Assembly (NCBI GenBank): GCA_944323575.1
Contig: CALUTB010000010.1
Location: 1-49,168 of the forward strand
Direction of reading: 5' to 3'
DNA from: an uncultured Mailhella sp.
Lineage (GTDB): Bacteria; Desulfobacterota; Desulfovibrionia; Desulfovibrionales; Desulfovibrionaceae
DNA length: 49,168 bases
The translations under genes were made by a program, and so were the position numbers. Shown piece after piece: positions 8,214 to 16,059 of the stretch (the stretch's first letter is position 1; the number at the start of each line of letters is the position of its first letter). The notes below the pieces were generated by a model. The model did no database searches. It was not told where the DNA came from and worked only from the letters and a program-made list of their open reading frames with translations.

Positions 8214-8907
8214 GGAGCATCTCCTCGGCGGAAAGGGAAAGGGAGGCGGGAAGCAGAGGACGGAGAACGGCGTCAAGTTCTTCGGCATCCCTGCGGGCGA
8301 GCGCGTCCATGAGCCGGTCGCGCATGGGACGCGCGCACAGGGCGCGGAAGATGTCGGCGTCGGCGTCGCTGCCCAGTCCGAGTGCCAGCAGGCGGGGCCG
8401 GAGTACCTTCAGAAGCAGTGCCAGACGGGCGTATCCGGCATCCAGCCATGCGGCAAGATCGCTTTTCATGGCTCGGGCCAGGGCGGGACTGCATCCGGAA
8501 GTGGAGAGCGCCAGGGTTACGGGTCCGTTCTCCACCTGTGCGGGAACGAGAAAACTTCCCTGCACGTCCTGTTCCAGCGGACCTGCCACGTTGCAGAGCA
8601 CGCCCGACGCCCGGCACAGACGCGCGACGGACGAATTGACGTCGGCCGAGGGCGTGGCGGCGAAGACCAGCGTGCATCCTTCGATGTCTTCGGGACGGAA
8701 CGAACGCCTTTGCAGCGTGACCGGCACGGATGGTGCGGCTGCGGCCGTTTCTCTGAGGGCGTTTTCGTCCGGATGCGGATCGACCACGAGCACGGAGGAT
8801 GGCGAGCATGCCAGCAGGGAGGCGAGCTTGCGGCGGCCTACGGCGCCTGCGCCCACCACCAGACAGCGGGCATCGGCAAGACTGAGGAACAAAGGATAAT
8901 AACGCAT
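8200..8907 (-). CDS. Precorrin-2 dehydrogenase-like (siroheme synthase N-terminal domain)
   Basis: Resembles the Met8p/CysG N-terminal family that oxidises precorrin-2 to sirohydrochlorin with NAD+ and may insert iron. The 235-residue protein starts MRYYPLFLSLADARCLVVGA, a typical start with an NAD-binding GAGAVGRRK motif, followed by FAATPSADVN and the conserved GPVTLALSTSGCSPALARAM. No methyltransferase (CysG-C) domain is attached. At the position of the catalytic Asp of CysG (NVVD) it reads NVAG, with an Asp five residues later (D114), so activity is uncertain. Sulfate reducers of the Desulfovibrio type make heme from siroheme, which would explain its place beside hemA. No strong Shine-Dalgarno is seen at this ATG. 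Confidence 0.82.
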   Translation of the reverse strand: MRYYPLFLSLADARCLVVGAGAVGRRKLASLLACSPSSVLVVDPHPDENALRETAAAAPSVPVTLQRRSFRPEDIEGCTLVFAATPSADVNSSVARLCRASGVLCNVAGPLEQDVQGSFLVPAQVENGPVTLALSTSGCSPALARAMKSDLAAWLDAGYARLALLLKVLRPRLLALGLGSDADADIFRALCARPMRDRLMDALARRDAEELDAVLRPLLPASLSLSAEEMLHELD

Positions 8908-9125
8908 GGGCAAGGTATAGCCTTTACCGCTCCTCTCGTCCAGAGACGGATCGGGCCTTTGGAGAAGGAGAAGGGAAAAACGCTGGACTAATGTGGAAAA
9001 AAGCAGTAGGGTTCTCCGACTTGAATCTTCAACGCTGCGGTAAATCGGGCGACTAGGCGACTGTCCGCCTGCCAGGGTGGGTATGGGCGTACCCGTGGGT
9101 CCGCAAATCATCTGAGGAGTGTACC

Positions 9126-9335
9126 ATGAAAGAAGGCATCCATCCCAAAGTTTACAAGGCCAAGCTTGTCTGCGCCTGCGGCAATGTCGTGGAAGTTCTC
9201 TCCACCAAGGGCGAAACCGTGCATGTGGAAATCTGTTCCGCCTGCCATCCTTTCTTCACCGGCAAGCAGCGCTTCGTCGATACTGCCGGCCGCATTGACC
9301 GCTTCCGCAAGAAGTACGCCAAATTCGCGAAGTAA
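9126..9335 (+). CDS. rpmE: Ribosomal protein L31, zinc-binding type
   Basis: Structural protein of the 50S subunit at the central protuberance bridging to 30S. It has 69 residues with the zinc ligands Cys16, Cys18, Cys37 and Cys40 (CACG and CSACHPF) of the C+ type, so no zinc-independent paralogue is implied here. TGAGGAG precedes the start. The leader contains a small hairpin (GGGTA/TACCC, 9079-9094); E. coli L31 represses its own mRNA through its leader, so this could matter, but that is inference. The gene is monocistronic, followed at once by a strong terminator. Confidence 0.98.
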   Translation: MKEGIHPKVYKAKLVCACGNVVEVLSTKGETVHVEICSACHPFFTGKQRFVDTAGRIDRFRKKYAKFAK

Positions 9336-9373
9336 CGCTGGTTCCGGCGTCTCATAGAGCCGGGAACGAGCGG

Positions 9374-9405
9374 AACCTCCCCAGGCTTTTCCTGGGGAGG
9401 TTTTT
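9374..9405 (+). terminator. Intrinsic terminator of rpmE
   Basis: The 12-bp arms AACCTCCCCAGG and CCTGGGGAGGTT enclose a CTTTT loop, and a T-run follows directly. Confidence 0.93.
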
Positions 9406-9722
9406 GAGTTTGGAGCATCGTCTTTTCTTCCGGCATCTTTTCAGGTATGCCGGAGAAAAAGATCCGCCGCGCTTCGTCTCCGCCTGCCGCGCGTCATGGG
9501 AAGAGCGTCCGCCTTCGTGCGGACTTCCGTTTCCGGCCGTGGAAGGGCTTTTGCCGGGACGCATCTTGCGGCATGGTTCGGACGGCACGGCGTCCGTGCG
9601 GCGGAACTCCGCGGATCGGGAACAGAGGCCTGTCCGGGGCGAGCGTCCCCGCAGAGCTGCCTTGTTCCGGCTTCGGAAGACGGGAACGCCGCGGCCGCCC
9701 GGAAACGTTTTCAGGACAGGAC
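9406..9722. other. Gene-free stretch before the DUF1385-prfA operon
   Basis: Reading frames are open on both strands here because of high GC content, but none has a ribosome binding site or recognisable product. A hairpin with arms TCCGGCAT (9429-9436) and ATGCCGGA (9447-9454) lies near the left end. I could not find a convincing promoter hexamer pair, though one is expected for the downstream operon. Confidence 0.5.
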
Positions 9723-10733
9723 ATGAAACAGTTTCGTTCTTATCTGCGTCTCATGATGCTTGCCGGCGAGAGCTGCGCGCTGCCTCTCGTGGGCGGTCAG
9801 GCCGTCATGGAAGGCGTACTCATGCGCAACGGCGCCTCCTGCGCGCTCGCGGTGCGTCGTCCTTCCGGAAGCATTTCCGTGGAAAGCCGTCCTTGGCGTT
9901 CGAGCTGTCCCGGAGGCCTTCGTGCCAGGCGTTTTCTGAGGGGCTTTCCCATCATGGTGGAGACGCTCTCCAACGGCATACGTGCGCTGAACCGTTCGGC
10001 CGATCTTTCCATGGGCGACGACGATTCCGAGTCCATGTCGGGCGCGCAGGTGCTGTCCACGCTTCTCATGGCGCTTTTTGCCGCCGTGCTGCTTTTCGTG
10101 GCCGCGCCGCATCTGCTGGCCACGGCCGTGCAGTGGCTCGGCCTTGCCGGCGACATGAAGGGCATTTCCTTCCATCTGTGGGACGGCCTGTTCAAGTTTC
10201 TCATGTTCGTCGGCTACATTGCCGCCATATCCTTCATGCCCGACATCCGCCGCGTGTTCCAGTATCACGGCGCGGAACACAAGACCATTCACGCCTTTGA
10301 GAAGGGCGGCATGGTCACGGTGCGGACGGCCCGCGAATGTTCGCGTCTGCATCCGCGCTGCGGCACCACGTTTCTGCTTTTCGTGCTTTCCGTGGCCATC
10401 GTTCTTCATGCCGTGCTGGTTCCCCTGCTGCTTTCGGTGTGGGATCCGTCCTCGGCCGTGGTGCGCCATGCGGGCATCGTCTGTTTTAAAGTTCTGCTGA
10501 TAGTGCCGGTGAGCGCACTGGCCTATGAGATCATACGCTATGCGGCGGGACTGGAGAACGGCTTCTGGGGCAGCGTGCTGCGCGCTCCGGGCCTCTTCCT
10601 CCAGCTTCTGACCACCAGAGAGCCTGACGACGATCAGCTTGAGGTCGCCGTGGCCGCGCTGCGCGCCGCTCTCGGGCCGGAAAGTCCCTTTGCCGACCGC
10701 TTCGAATCCCCTGACCCTACCGTGACGGAGTAA
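9723..10733 (+). CDS. DUF1385 family membrane protein
   Basis: A conserved protein of unknown function, 336 residues, related to YqhQ of Bacillus. It begins with a soluble part carrying the family signature LVGGQAVMEGVLMRNG (about residues 21-36), followed by hydrophobic segments near 120-140 and 160-185. The hallmark motifs YHGAEHKTIHAFEKG and ARECSRLHPRCGTTF come next, and then more membrane helices. The His/Glu/Cys-rich motifs suggest a metal site, but this is inference. The ATG after AGGACAGGAC is used; an in-frame upstream extension of 92 codons lacks similarity. prfA starts 2 nt after the stop, an arrangement seen in other bacteria. Confidence 0.88.
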   Translation: MKQFRSYLRLMMLAGESCALPLVGGQAVMEGVLMRNGASCALAVRRPSGSISVESRPWRSSCPGGLRARRFLRGFPIMVETLSNGIRALNRSADLSMGDDDSESMSGAQVLSTLLMALFAAVLLFVAAPHLLATAVQWLGLAGDMKGISFHLWDGLFKFLMFVGYIAAISFMPDIRRVFQYHGAEHKTIHAFEKGGMVTVRTARECSRLHPRCGTTFLLFVLSVAIVLHAVLVPLLLSVWDPSSAVVRHAGIVCFKVLLIVPVSALAYEIIRYAAGLENGFWGSVLRAPGLFLQLLTTREPDDDQLEVAVAALRAALGPESPFADRFESPDPTVTE

Positions 10734-10735
10734 CT

Positions 10736-11803
10736 ATGTTTGCGAAACTGGAAAGTCTGGAAAAACGATATGAGGAACTGGAGCAGAGCCTTGCCGACCC
10801 TGCCGTGCTGTCCGATCCCGAACAGTACCGCAAGACCGCCAAGGCGCGCGCCGACGTGGAACCTGTTGTTCTCGCCTACAGGGAGTATCGCGATCTCCAG
10901 AAACAGCTTGAGGAAAACAAGGAACTCCTGAGCGACGAGGATCACGACATCCGCGAGATGGCGCAGGAGGAGATCCGGCGTATCGAAAAGGAACTGCCCG
11001 AACGCGAGCACAAGCTGCGCCTCATGCTTCTTCCTCCGGATCCCCTGGATGAGAAGAACACCGTGCTCGAAGTGCGCGCAGGCACCGGCGGCGACGAGGC
11101 CGCGCTCTTTGCCGCGGATCTTTTCCATATGTACTGCCGCTACGCCGAACTTCAGCACTGGAAGGTGGAGATCATTTCCGAAATGCCCACCGACGCCGGC
11201 GGCTACAAGGAAGTGATCGCCCTTGTTTCCGGCAAGCGCGTGTACAGTCGTCTGCGCTACGAGTCCGGCACCCATCGCGTGCAGCGCGTGCCCGCCACGG
11301 AATCACAGGGGCGCATTCATACGTCCGCCGCCACCGTGGCCGTCATGCCCGAGGCCGAAGAAGTGGACGTGAATCTCCGTCCGGAAGATCTGCGCATCGA
11401 CGTGTACCGTGCCTCGGGCGCGGGCGGTCAGCACGTCAACAAGACCGAGTCGGCCGTGCGCATCACGCATATTCCCACGGGCATCGTGGTCACCTGCGAA
11501 GACGAACGCTCCCAGCACAAGAACAAGGCCCGCGCCATGAAGGTGCTTGCCTCGCGCATTCTGCAGGCGGAACAGGAAAAGCAGCATGCCACAGAAGCGG
11601 CGGAACGGCGTTCCCAGGTCGGTTCCGGAGACCGTTCCGAACGCATCCGCACCTACAATTTTCCGCAGGGCCGCGTGACCGATCATCGCATCAATCTTAC
11701 CATGTATTCTCTTGACCGCTTCATGGACGGCGAAATCGAAGACATGGTGGAGGCCCTTGCCGCACAGGCTCAGGCCGACGCCCTGAAGACCGAAATGGAG
11801 TAA
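10736..11803 (+). CDS. prfA: Peptide chain release factor 1
   Basis: Recognises UAA and UAG stop codons and triggers peptide release on the ribosome. The 355-residue protein has the PAT codon-recognition motif in VQRVPATESQGRIHTSA, the catalytic GGQ in RASGAGGQHVNKTESAVR near residue 231, and the PQGRVTDHRINLT segment typical of the family. PAT (instead of SPF) identifies RF1 and not RF2. The helical N-terminus is full length. It is cotranscribed with the DUF1385 gene (2-nt gap) and followed 16 nt later by clpS. Confidence 0.98.
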   Translation: MFAKLESLEKRYEELEQSLADPAVLSDPEQYRKTAKARADVEPVVLAYREYRDLQKQLEENKELLSDEDHDIREMAQEEIRRIEKELPEREHKLRLMLLPPDPLDEKNTVLEVRAGTGGDEAALFAADLFHMYCRYAELQHWKVEIISEMPTDAGGYKEVIALVSGKRVYSRLRYESGTHRVQRVPATESQGRIHTSAATVAVMPEAEEVDVNLRPEDLRIDVYRASGAGGQHVNKTESAVRITHIPTGIVVTCEDERSQHKNKARAMKVLASRILQAEQEKQHATEAAERRSQVGSGDRSERIRTYNFPQGRVTDHRINLTMYSLDRFMDGEIEDMVEALAAQAQADALKTEME

Positions 11804-11819
11804 ACAGCGGGAGGCTGGC

Positions 11820-12140
11820 ATGAGTCAGGACTACACCGAGGGCGCGTCCGGCACCGAGTCGGGAGTCACGCTGGAGGAAGAGCTGAAGGAACCGGCCATG
11901 TTCCGGGTGGTTCTTCACAACGACAACTACACCACCATGGATTTTGTCGTCAAAATTCTGGAAGAGGTGTTTCACAAGACTCGGGAGGAGTCCGTGGCCA
12001 TCATGCTTTCCGTGCATGAGAAGGGCATGGGCGTGTGCGGAGTGTATCCCAGGGAAATCGCCGAGTTCCGCGTGGCTCAGGTGACAAGCCGCGCGCAGAC
12101 GGCGGGGTATCCCCTTCTCTGCACCATGGAAGAGGAATGA
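11820..12140 (+). CDS. clpS: ClpS adaptor for the ClpAP protease
   Basis: Binds proteins with bulky hydrophobic N-terminal residues (N-degrons) and hands them to ClpA. The 106-residue protein has a flexible N-terminus, then the substrate-binding core FRVVLHNDNYTTMDFVV and the distal VHEKGMGVCGVYPREIAEFRVAQV and HPLLCTMEEE-like end. Asn34, Met40 and His66 of the pocket are kept. Position 36 is Asn, where E. coli-type adaptors have Asp that helps hold the substrate alpha-amino group. It ends the DUF1385-prfA-clpS operon; a UUCG-loop terminator separates it from clpA, which has its own promoter. Confidence 0.96.
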   Translation: MSQDYTEGASGTESGVTLEEELKEPAMFRVVLHNDNYTTMDFVVKILEEVFHKTREESVAIMLSVHEKGMGVCGVYPREIAEFRVAQVTSRAQTAGYPLLCTMEEE

Positions 12141-12145
12141 AACAG

Positions 12146-12177
12146 AACGGTCGTTCTTCGGAACGGCCGTTTTTTTT
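12146..12177 (+). terminator. Intrinsic terminator of clpS
   Basis: The 11-bp stem AACGGTCGTTC/GAACGGCCGTT has one G-U pair and is closed by a stable TTCG tetraloop. A run of eight T follows. It separates clpS from clpA transcription. Confidence 0.94.
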
Positions 12178-12225
12178 GTTCTTTTCCCCTGCGGAGAAAG
12201 AAGCGCGGCGGAATGCAGCCGTAGC

Positions 12226-12254
12226 TTGCAATCTCCTCTGCACGCAGGTACAAT
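12226..12254 (+). promoter_or_regulatory. Sigma-70-type promoter for clpA
   Basis: TTGCAA (12226-12231) and TACAAT (12249-12254) are separated by 17 bp. Transcription would start near 12261, giving a leader of about 30 nt to the clpA ATG. Confidence 0.75.
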
Positions 12255-12289
12255 GAGGGAATGTTTCCAGAAAGAAGGGGTATTCATCA

Positions 12290-14557
12290 ATGATGGCACG
12301 TTCTCTGATGCAGGCGCTGGCGCTCGCCGTCATGGAAATGCGCTCGCGTCGCCACGAATGTCTTACCGTGGAACATCTTCTGCTTGCCATGACGCGCGAG
12401 CAGCTCGGTCGTGTCATACTGAAGGGCTGCGGTGCCGACATTCCCGCGCTGCGCCGTCAGCTCGACGAGTATCTGTCCCGGTATCTTCCGGCCGTGGGAC
12501 CGGAGCAGCCCGCTTCGGAGAGCGAGGTGCTCCAGACCGAGGCGCTGGAACGTGTGCTGGAGCGGGCCGTTTCCCACGTGCAGTCCTCAGGACGCCGGGA
12601 TGCGGATGTCGGCGACGTGCTCGCCGCCATGTTCGAGGAACCGGACTGCTGGGCCGCGTTCTATCTGCGCAGGCAGGGCGTGGACCGTCTGCGCGTGCTG
12701 GAGTTCATTTCGCACGAGCTGCCGGAAATACTGCGTCAGGCGGCCCGTCGCCGCAGCAGCGAGACGACGGAAAAGCCGCAGGACGAGGCTTCCCAGGCTT
12801 CCGCGCTGGAACGCTATGCCGTGAATCTGGTGGAAAAGGCGAAGCAGGGCCGCATCGATCCTCTGGTCGGCCGCGAGAGCGAGCTGGCCCGTCTCTTCGA
12901 GGTGCTTTCCAGACGGCGCAAGAACAATCCTCTTCTGGTTGGCGAACCGGGAACGGGCAAGACGGCCATTGCCGAGGGGCTGGCCTATCGGATTGCGCAG
13001 GGAGACGTGCCGCGGGCGTTCCGTTCCATCGCCGTGTACGCTCTGGATCTCGGTGCACTTCTTGCCGGCTCCAAGTACCGCGGAGACTTCGAGGCGCGCA
13101 TCAAGGACGTGGTGAGCGAACTCAGACAGAATCCCGGTTCCATTCTTTTCATCGACGAGATTCATACCATCGTGGGCGCCGGAGCCACGAGCGGCGGTTC
13201 CATGGATGCGTCCAATCTGCTCAAGCCCGTGCTTGCCGCCGGAGAGCTGCGCTGCATAGGTTCCACCACGCACGAGGAGTACCGCAACCATTTTGAGAAG
13301 GACCGCGCGCTGAGCCGCCGCTTTCAGTGCATCGACGTGCGCGAGCCTTCGCAGGAAGACTGCCTGGCCATCCTGCGGGGATTGCAGGAACGGTATGAGA
13401 AATTTCACGGCGTCCGCTATTCGAAGGGCGCCGTTCAGGCTGCCGTGGAACTTTCGGCGCGGCACGTGCAGGACAAGCTTCTGCCCGACAAGGCCATCGA
13501 CGTCATGGACGAGGCAGGTGCCGCCGCCGGTCTGAAGCCGGGATTCCGACGCGGGGCAGTGGTGTCCGTACAGGACGTCGAACGGGTGGTCGCCCGCATG
13601 GCGGGCATTCCGGCCCGAAGCGTGAGCCGCGGCGAAAAGGAAAGACTGCTGACGCTGGGCGAGGATCTGCGCCGTCGCGTCTTCGGACAGGATCAGGCCG
13701 TGGACGGCATCGTGCGCGCCATACTGCGTTCCCGCGCGGGACTCAGCCGAGAGAACCGGCCTGCGGCGTCGTTCCTGTTCCACGGCCCCACGGGGGTGGG
13801 CAAGACGGAGCTGGCCAGAGCGCTGGCAGAACTGCTGGACGTGGCCTTCGTGCGCTTCGACATGAGCGAATACATGGAAAAGCACGCCGTAGCCCGTCTG
13901 ATCGGTTCGCCTCCCGGCTATGTCGGCTTCGAGCAGGGCGGTCTTCTGACCGAGGCCATCCGCAGAACGCCTCATGCCGTGCTGCTGCTGGACGAGGTGG
14001 AAAAGGCCCATCCGGATATCTACAACGTGCTTCTTCAGGTCATGGACTACGCCACGCTCACCGACAATACCGGCCGCAAGGCCGATTTCCGCAACGTGGT
14101 GCTCATCATGACGACCAACGCCGGTGCACGGGAAATGGAACAGTCGCCCGTGGGCTTCTGGTCCACGAGCAGCGCGTCGGACCGCAGTGCGGGAGCCGTG
14201 GAACAGACGTTCAGCCCCGAATTCCGCAACAGGCTCGACGCCATGATTCCCTTCCGCAGCCTGAGCCGCGATCTTATGGAGCGCATCGTGGACAAGACCG
14301 TGGCCGCGCTGGCTCCGGGGCTTGCCGCGCACCGCGTGACGCTTACCCTGACCGACGCCGCGAGGAGCTGGCTTGCCGAACACGGCTTTGATCCTCGTAT
14401 GGGCGCGCGCCCTCTGCAGAGGGTGGTGCGCAGCGAGGTGGAGGATCAGCTGGCGGAACTGCTGCTTTTCGGCAAGCTGGAAAAGGGCGGCACCGTGATC
14501 GCGGACGTGAAGAGTCCGGATGCTCCGCATCTGGAACTTACGGTAGGCGGTCGGTAG
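12290..14557 (+). CDS. clpA: ATP-dependent Clp protease ATPase subunit ClpA
   Basis: AAA+ unfoldase that feeds substrates into ClpP, and takes N-degron substrates from ClpS. The 755-residue length matches ClpA. It has an N-terminal double-repeat domain (about 1-150), a first AAA module with Walker [14 protein letters not shown] near residue 217 and [12 protein letters not shown], and a second with [14 protein letters not shown] near 498 and a C-terminal ClpB_D2-small region. There is no ClpB-type long coiled-coil insert. GAAGGGG lies 9 nt before the ATG; a second ATG follows immediately. aat begins 4 nt after the stop, so unfoldase and N-degron maker are cotranscribed. Confidence 0.97.
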   Translation: MMARSLMQALALAVMEMRSRRHECLTVEHLLLAMTREQLGRVILKGCGADIPALRRQLDEYLSRYLPAVGPEQPASESEVLQTEALERVLERAVSHVQSSGRRDADVGDVLAAMFEEPDCWAAFYLRRQGVDRLRVLEFISHELPEILRQAARRRSSETTEKPQDEASQASALERYAVNLVEKAKQGRIDPLVGRESELARLFEVLSRRRKNNPLLVGEPGTGKTAIAEGLAYRIAQGDVPRAFRSIAVYALDLGALLAGSKYRGDFEARIKDVVSELRQNPGSILFIDEIHTIVGAGATSGGSMDASNLLKPVLAAGELRCIGSTTHEEYRNHFEKDRALSRRFQCIDVREPSQEDCLAILRGLQERYEKFHGVRYSKGAVQAAVELSARHVQDKLLPDKAIDVMDEAGAAAGLKPGFRRGAVVSVQDVERVVARMAGIPARSVSRGEKERLLTLGEDLRRRVFGQDQAVDGIVRAILRSRAGLSRENRPAASFLFHGPTGVGKTELARALAELLDVAFVRFDMSEYMEKHAVARLIGSPPGYVGFEQGGLLTEAIRRTPHAVLLLDEVEKAHPDIYNVLLQVMDYATLTDNTGRKADFRNVVLIMTTNAGAREMEQSPVGFWSTSSASDRSAGAVEQTFSPEFRNRLDAMIPFRSLSRDLMERIVDKTVAALAPGLAAHRVTLTLTDAARSWLAEHGFDPRMGARPLQRVVRSEVEDQLAELLLFGKLEKGGTVIADVKSPDAPHLELTVGGR

Positions 14558-14561
14558 CGTC

Positions 14562-15227
14562 ATGGCGGCCCCTCTTGCGTGGATGCCCGAAGGCGGGCCG
14601 CTGTGGTTTCCTCCCGTCAGCCGGGCCGTGGAGGGAGGTCTGCTCATGGCGGGCGGCGATCTTTCGCCGGAGAGACTGCTGTGCGCGTATGCGCGGGGCA
14701 TTTTTCCATGGTACGGCGAGAACTCTCCCATTCTCTGGTGGTCGCCGGATCCGCGCTGCGTGCTTTTTCCGGAGAAGCTCCATGTGGGGAGCCGTCTGAG
14801 CCGGGTGCTCGGCAGCGGTCGCTTTTCGTTCAGCGTGGACGACTGTTTCGACAGGGTCATCCGGGCCTGCGCCTGTACGCCCCGCGCGGGCCAGGAGGGA
14901 ACCTGGATCGTTCCGGACATGATCGCGGCCTATGAGCGTCTGCACGCGCTCGGCCATGCCCATTCCGTGGAAGTGTGGCAGGATGGGGAACTGGCGGGCG
15001 GACTGTACGGCGTTCAGCGCGGCCGGGCCTTTTTCGGTGAGTCCATGTTTCACTGGAGGTCCGACGCCTCCAAGGCCGCCGTGGTGCATCTTGTGACATG
15101 GCTCCGGCAGAGGGGCGTGGCCATGGTGGACTGTCAGCAGACCACGCCGCATATGCTGCGTCTCGGAGCCGAGGAAATTCCGCGGTCCCTGTTTCTGGAA
15201 CGCCTCGCGGAATTGTGCCGGGAATGA
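14562..15227 (+). CDS. aat: Leucyl/phenylalanyl-tRNA--protein transferase
   Basis: Adds Leu or Phe from aminoacyl-tRNA to the N-terminus of proteins starting with Arg or Lys, creating the N-degron that ClpS recognises. The 221-residue protein shows the family sequence: FPPVSRAVEGGLLMAGGDLS, YARGIFPWYGENSPILWWSPDPRCVL in two adjoining parts, EGTWIVPDMIAAYERLHALG and GGLYGVQRGRAFFGESMF with the DCQQTTPHM end. With clpS and clpA, all dedicated N-end-rule genes except clpP lie in 3.4 kb. Confidence 0.97.
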   Translation: MAAPLAWMPEGGPLWFPPVSRAVEGGLLMAGGDLSPERLLCAYARGIFPWYGENSPILWWSPDPRCVLFPEKLHVGSRLSRVLGSGRFSFSVDDCFDRVIRACACTPRAGQEGTWIVPDMIAAYERLHALGHAHSVEVWQDGELAGGLYGVQRGRAFFGESMFHWRSDASKAAVVHLVTWLRQRGVAMVDCQQTTPHMLRLGAEEIPRSLFLERLAELCRE

Positions 15228-15269
15228 ACGGCCTTTCTTTCTTCGACATTTTCATGCAGGGAGGACATC

Positions 15270-15683
15270 ATGAGCGATGTTGTTGAGTTCGAGCACACGC
15301 CGCAGGGCTTTATCGTACGTACGGGGCATCCGCTGCTTGGCGACATTCATGCGGACTACGCCGAAGTCGGTCCGGATCAGAGACCGGGCACGGCCCGCAT
15401 CTTTCTTGTAAGTGCGGCGCTCGACTGCTTCTGCGGTACGTTGAGCGCGGCGCTTCTGGCCCGCGGCGTGCAGTACAGACGCATTGTCGGCAAGGGAAGG
15501 GCGGAAAAGAAGGAGAAGGACGGCATGTCCTTCGTGACGTCCGTGAGTCTGGACGTGCGCGTGGACGTGGACGAGGCCGATGCCGAAACGCTGGAACACT
15601 GTCTCAAAATCGTGAAGGGATGCATGATCACCCGCTCGCTCATGGAGGGCATCGAGGTGAAGGTGAACGCTTCGAGAGCCTGA
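15270..15683 (+). CDS. OsmC-like peroxiredoxin-type protein
   Basis: A 137-residue protein of the OsmC/Ohr fold. Members reduce organic hydroperoxides with two conserved cysteines, though many OsmC-like proteins have other or unknown roles. The first Cys would be in AALDCFCGTLSAAL (C53, C55) and the second in CLKIVKGCMITRSL (C111, C118), matching the family spacing. The start MSDVVEFEHTPQGF is preceded by AGGGAGG. It follows aat by 42 nt and is probably the end of the clpA-aat transcript, closed by a short terminator. Substrate not inferable. Confidence 0.8.
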   Translation: MSDVVEFEHTPQGFIVRTGHPLLGDIHADYAEVGPDQRPGTARIFLVSAALDCFCGTLSAALLARGVQYRRIVGKGRAEKKEKDGMSFVTSVSLDVRVDVDEADAETLEHCLKIVKGCMITRSLMEGIEVKVNASRA

Positions 15684-15706
15684 AGGCGATGAAAGATGAT
15701 TCGGCC

Positions 15707-15732
15707 TCTGCGCAATGCCGCAGGTTTTTTTT
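15707..15732 (+). terminator. Terminator after the OsmC-like gene
   Basis: A short stem CTGCG/CGCAG extended by a T-G pair, with a 6-nt loop, is followed by T8. Confidence 0.7.
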
Positions 15733-15993
15733 ATGCCCTGCGGCCCTGTTTCGGAACGTCGCCGGAACAAAAAGGCGCCGCTGCGGGACGCGTGCAGATG
15801 TCCGTCGTTTTCCGGGAAGAGGCCCGGATGCCGTTCAAACGTCGTTTTTGTGCCGAAGAGATGCATCCCTCGGAGAAGACACTCTTCTGTCGGGCCGTAC
15901 GAAAGCCTGTGCCGGGCGGAAGGAACCGATGCGGAACGGGGCAGAGAGCGCGTGCCGGTCGGAAGAAGACCAAGAAAAGTCTTGCCGATATGT
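15733..15993. other. Gene-free upstream region of the symporter
   Basis: No supported gene is visible. I searched for a glycine riboswitch, because such elements precede many alanine/glycine symporters, and did not find the consensus. The promoter found further right leaves only about 30 nt of leader, too short for one. Confidence 0.5.
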
Positions 15994-16022
15994 TTGCCTT
16001 TTGCATTCCGATATGATATCAT
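15994..16022 (+). promoter_or_regulatory. Promoter and inverted repeats before the alanine/glycine symporter
   Basis: TTGCCT (15994-15999) is 17 bp from TATCAT (16017-16022). A hyphenated inverted repeat, GTTTGCC (15992-15998) and GGCAAAC (16023-16029), brackets the promoter exactly, and the -10 box lies inside the palindrome ATGATATCAT (16013-16022). This layout would suit a repressor binding site. Confidence 0.6.
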
Positions 16023-16059
16023 GGCAAACCATCGACTTGTTTTTTTAGGGTGCTGCATC

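Noticed and set aside
9447..9722. N-terminal extension of the DUF1385 protein
   Set aside because: The frame is open but Arg/Pro/Ser-rich and unlike the family, and AGGACAGGAC before the later ATG gives a better start.
12587..14920. Very long minus-strand open frame opposite clpA
   Set aside because: GC-rich codon use leaves the opposite frame open. The product is a low-complexity His/Gly/Ala/Arg-rich sequence with no similarity or ribosome binding site, and clpA is certain.
15733..16059. Glycine riboswitch before the alanine/glycine symporter
   Set aside because: A GCCGAAGAG stretch recalls part of the aptamer, but the CTCTCAGGC-type core is missing and the predicted promoter lies downstream of it.
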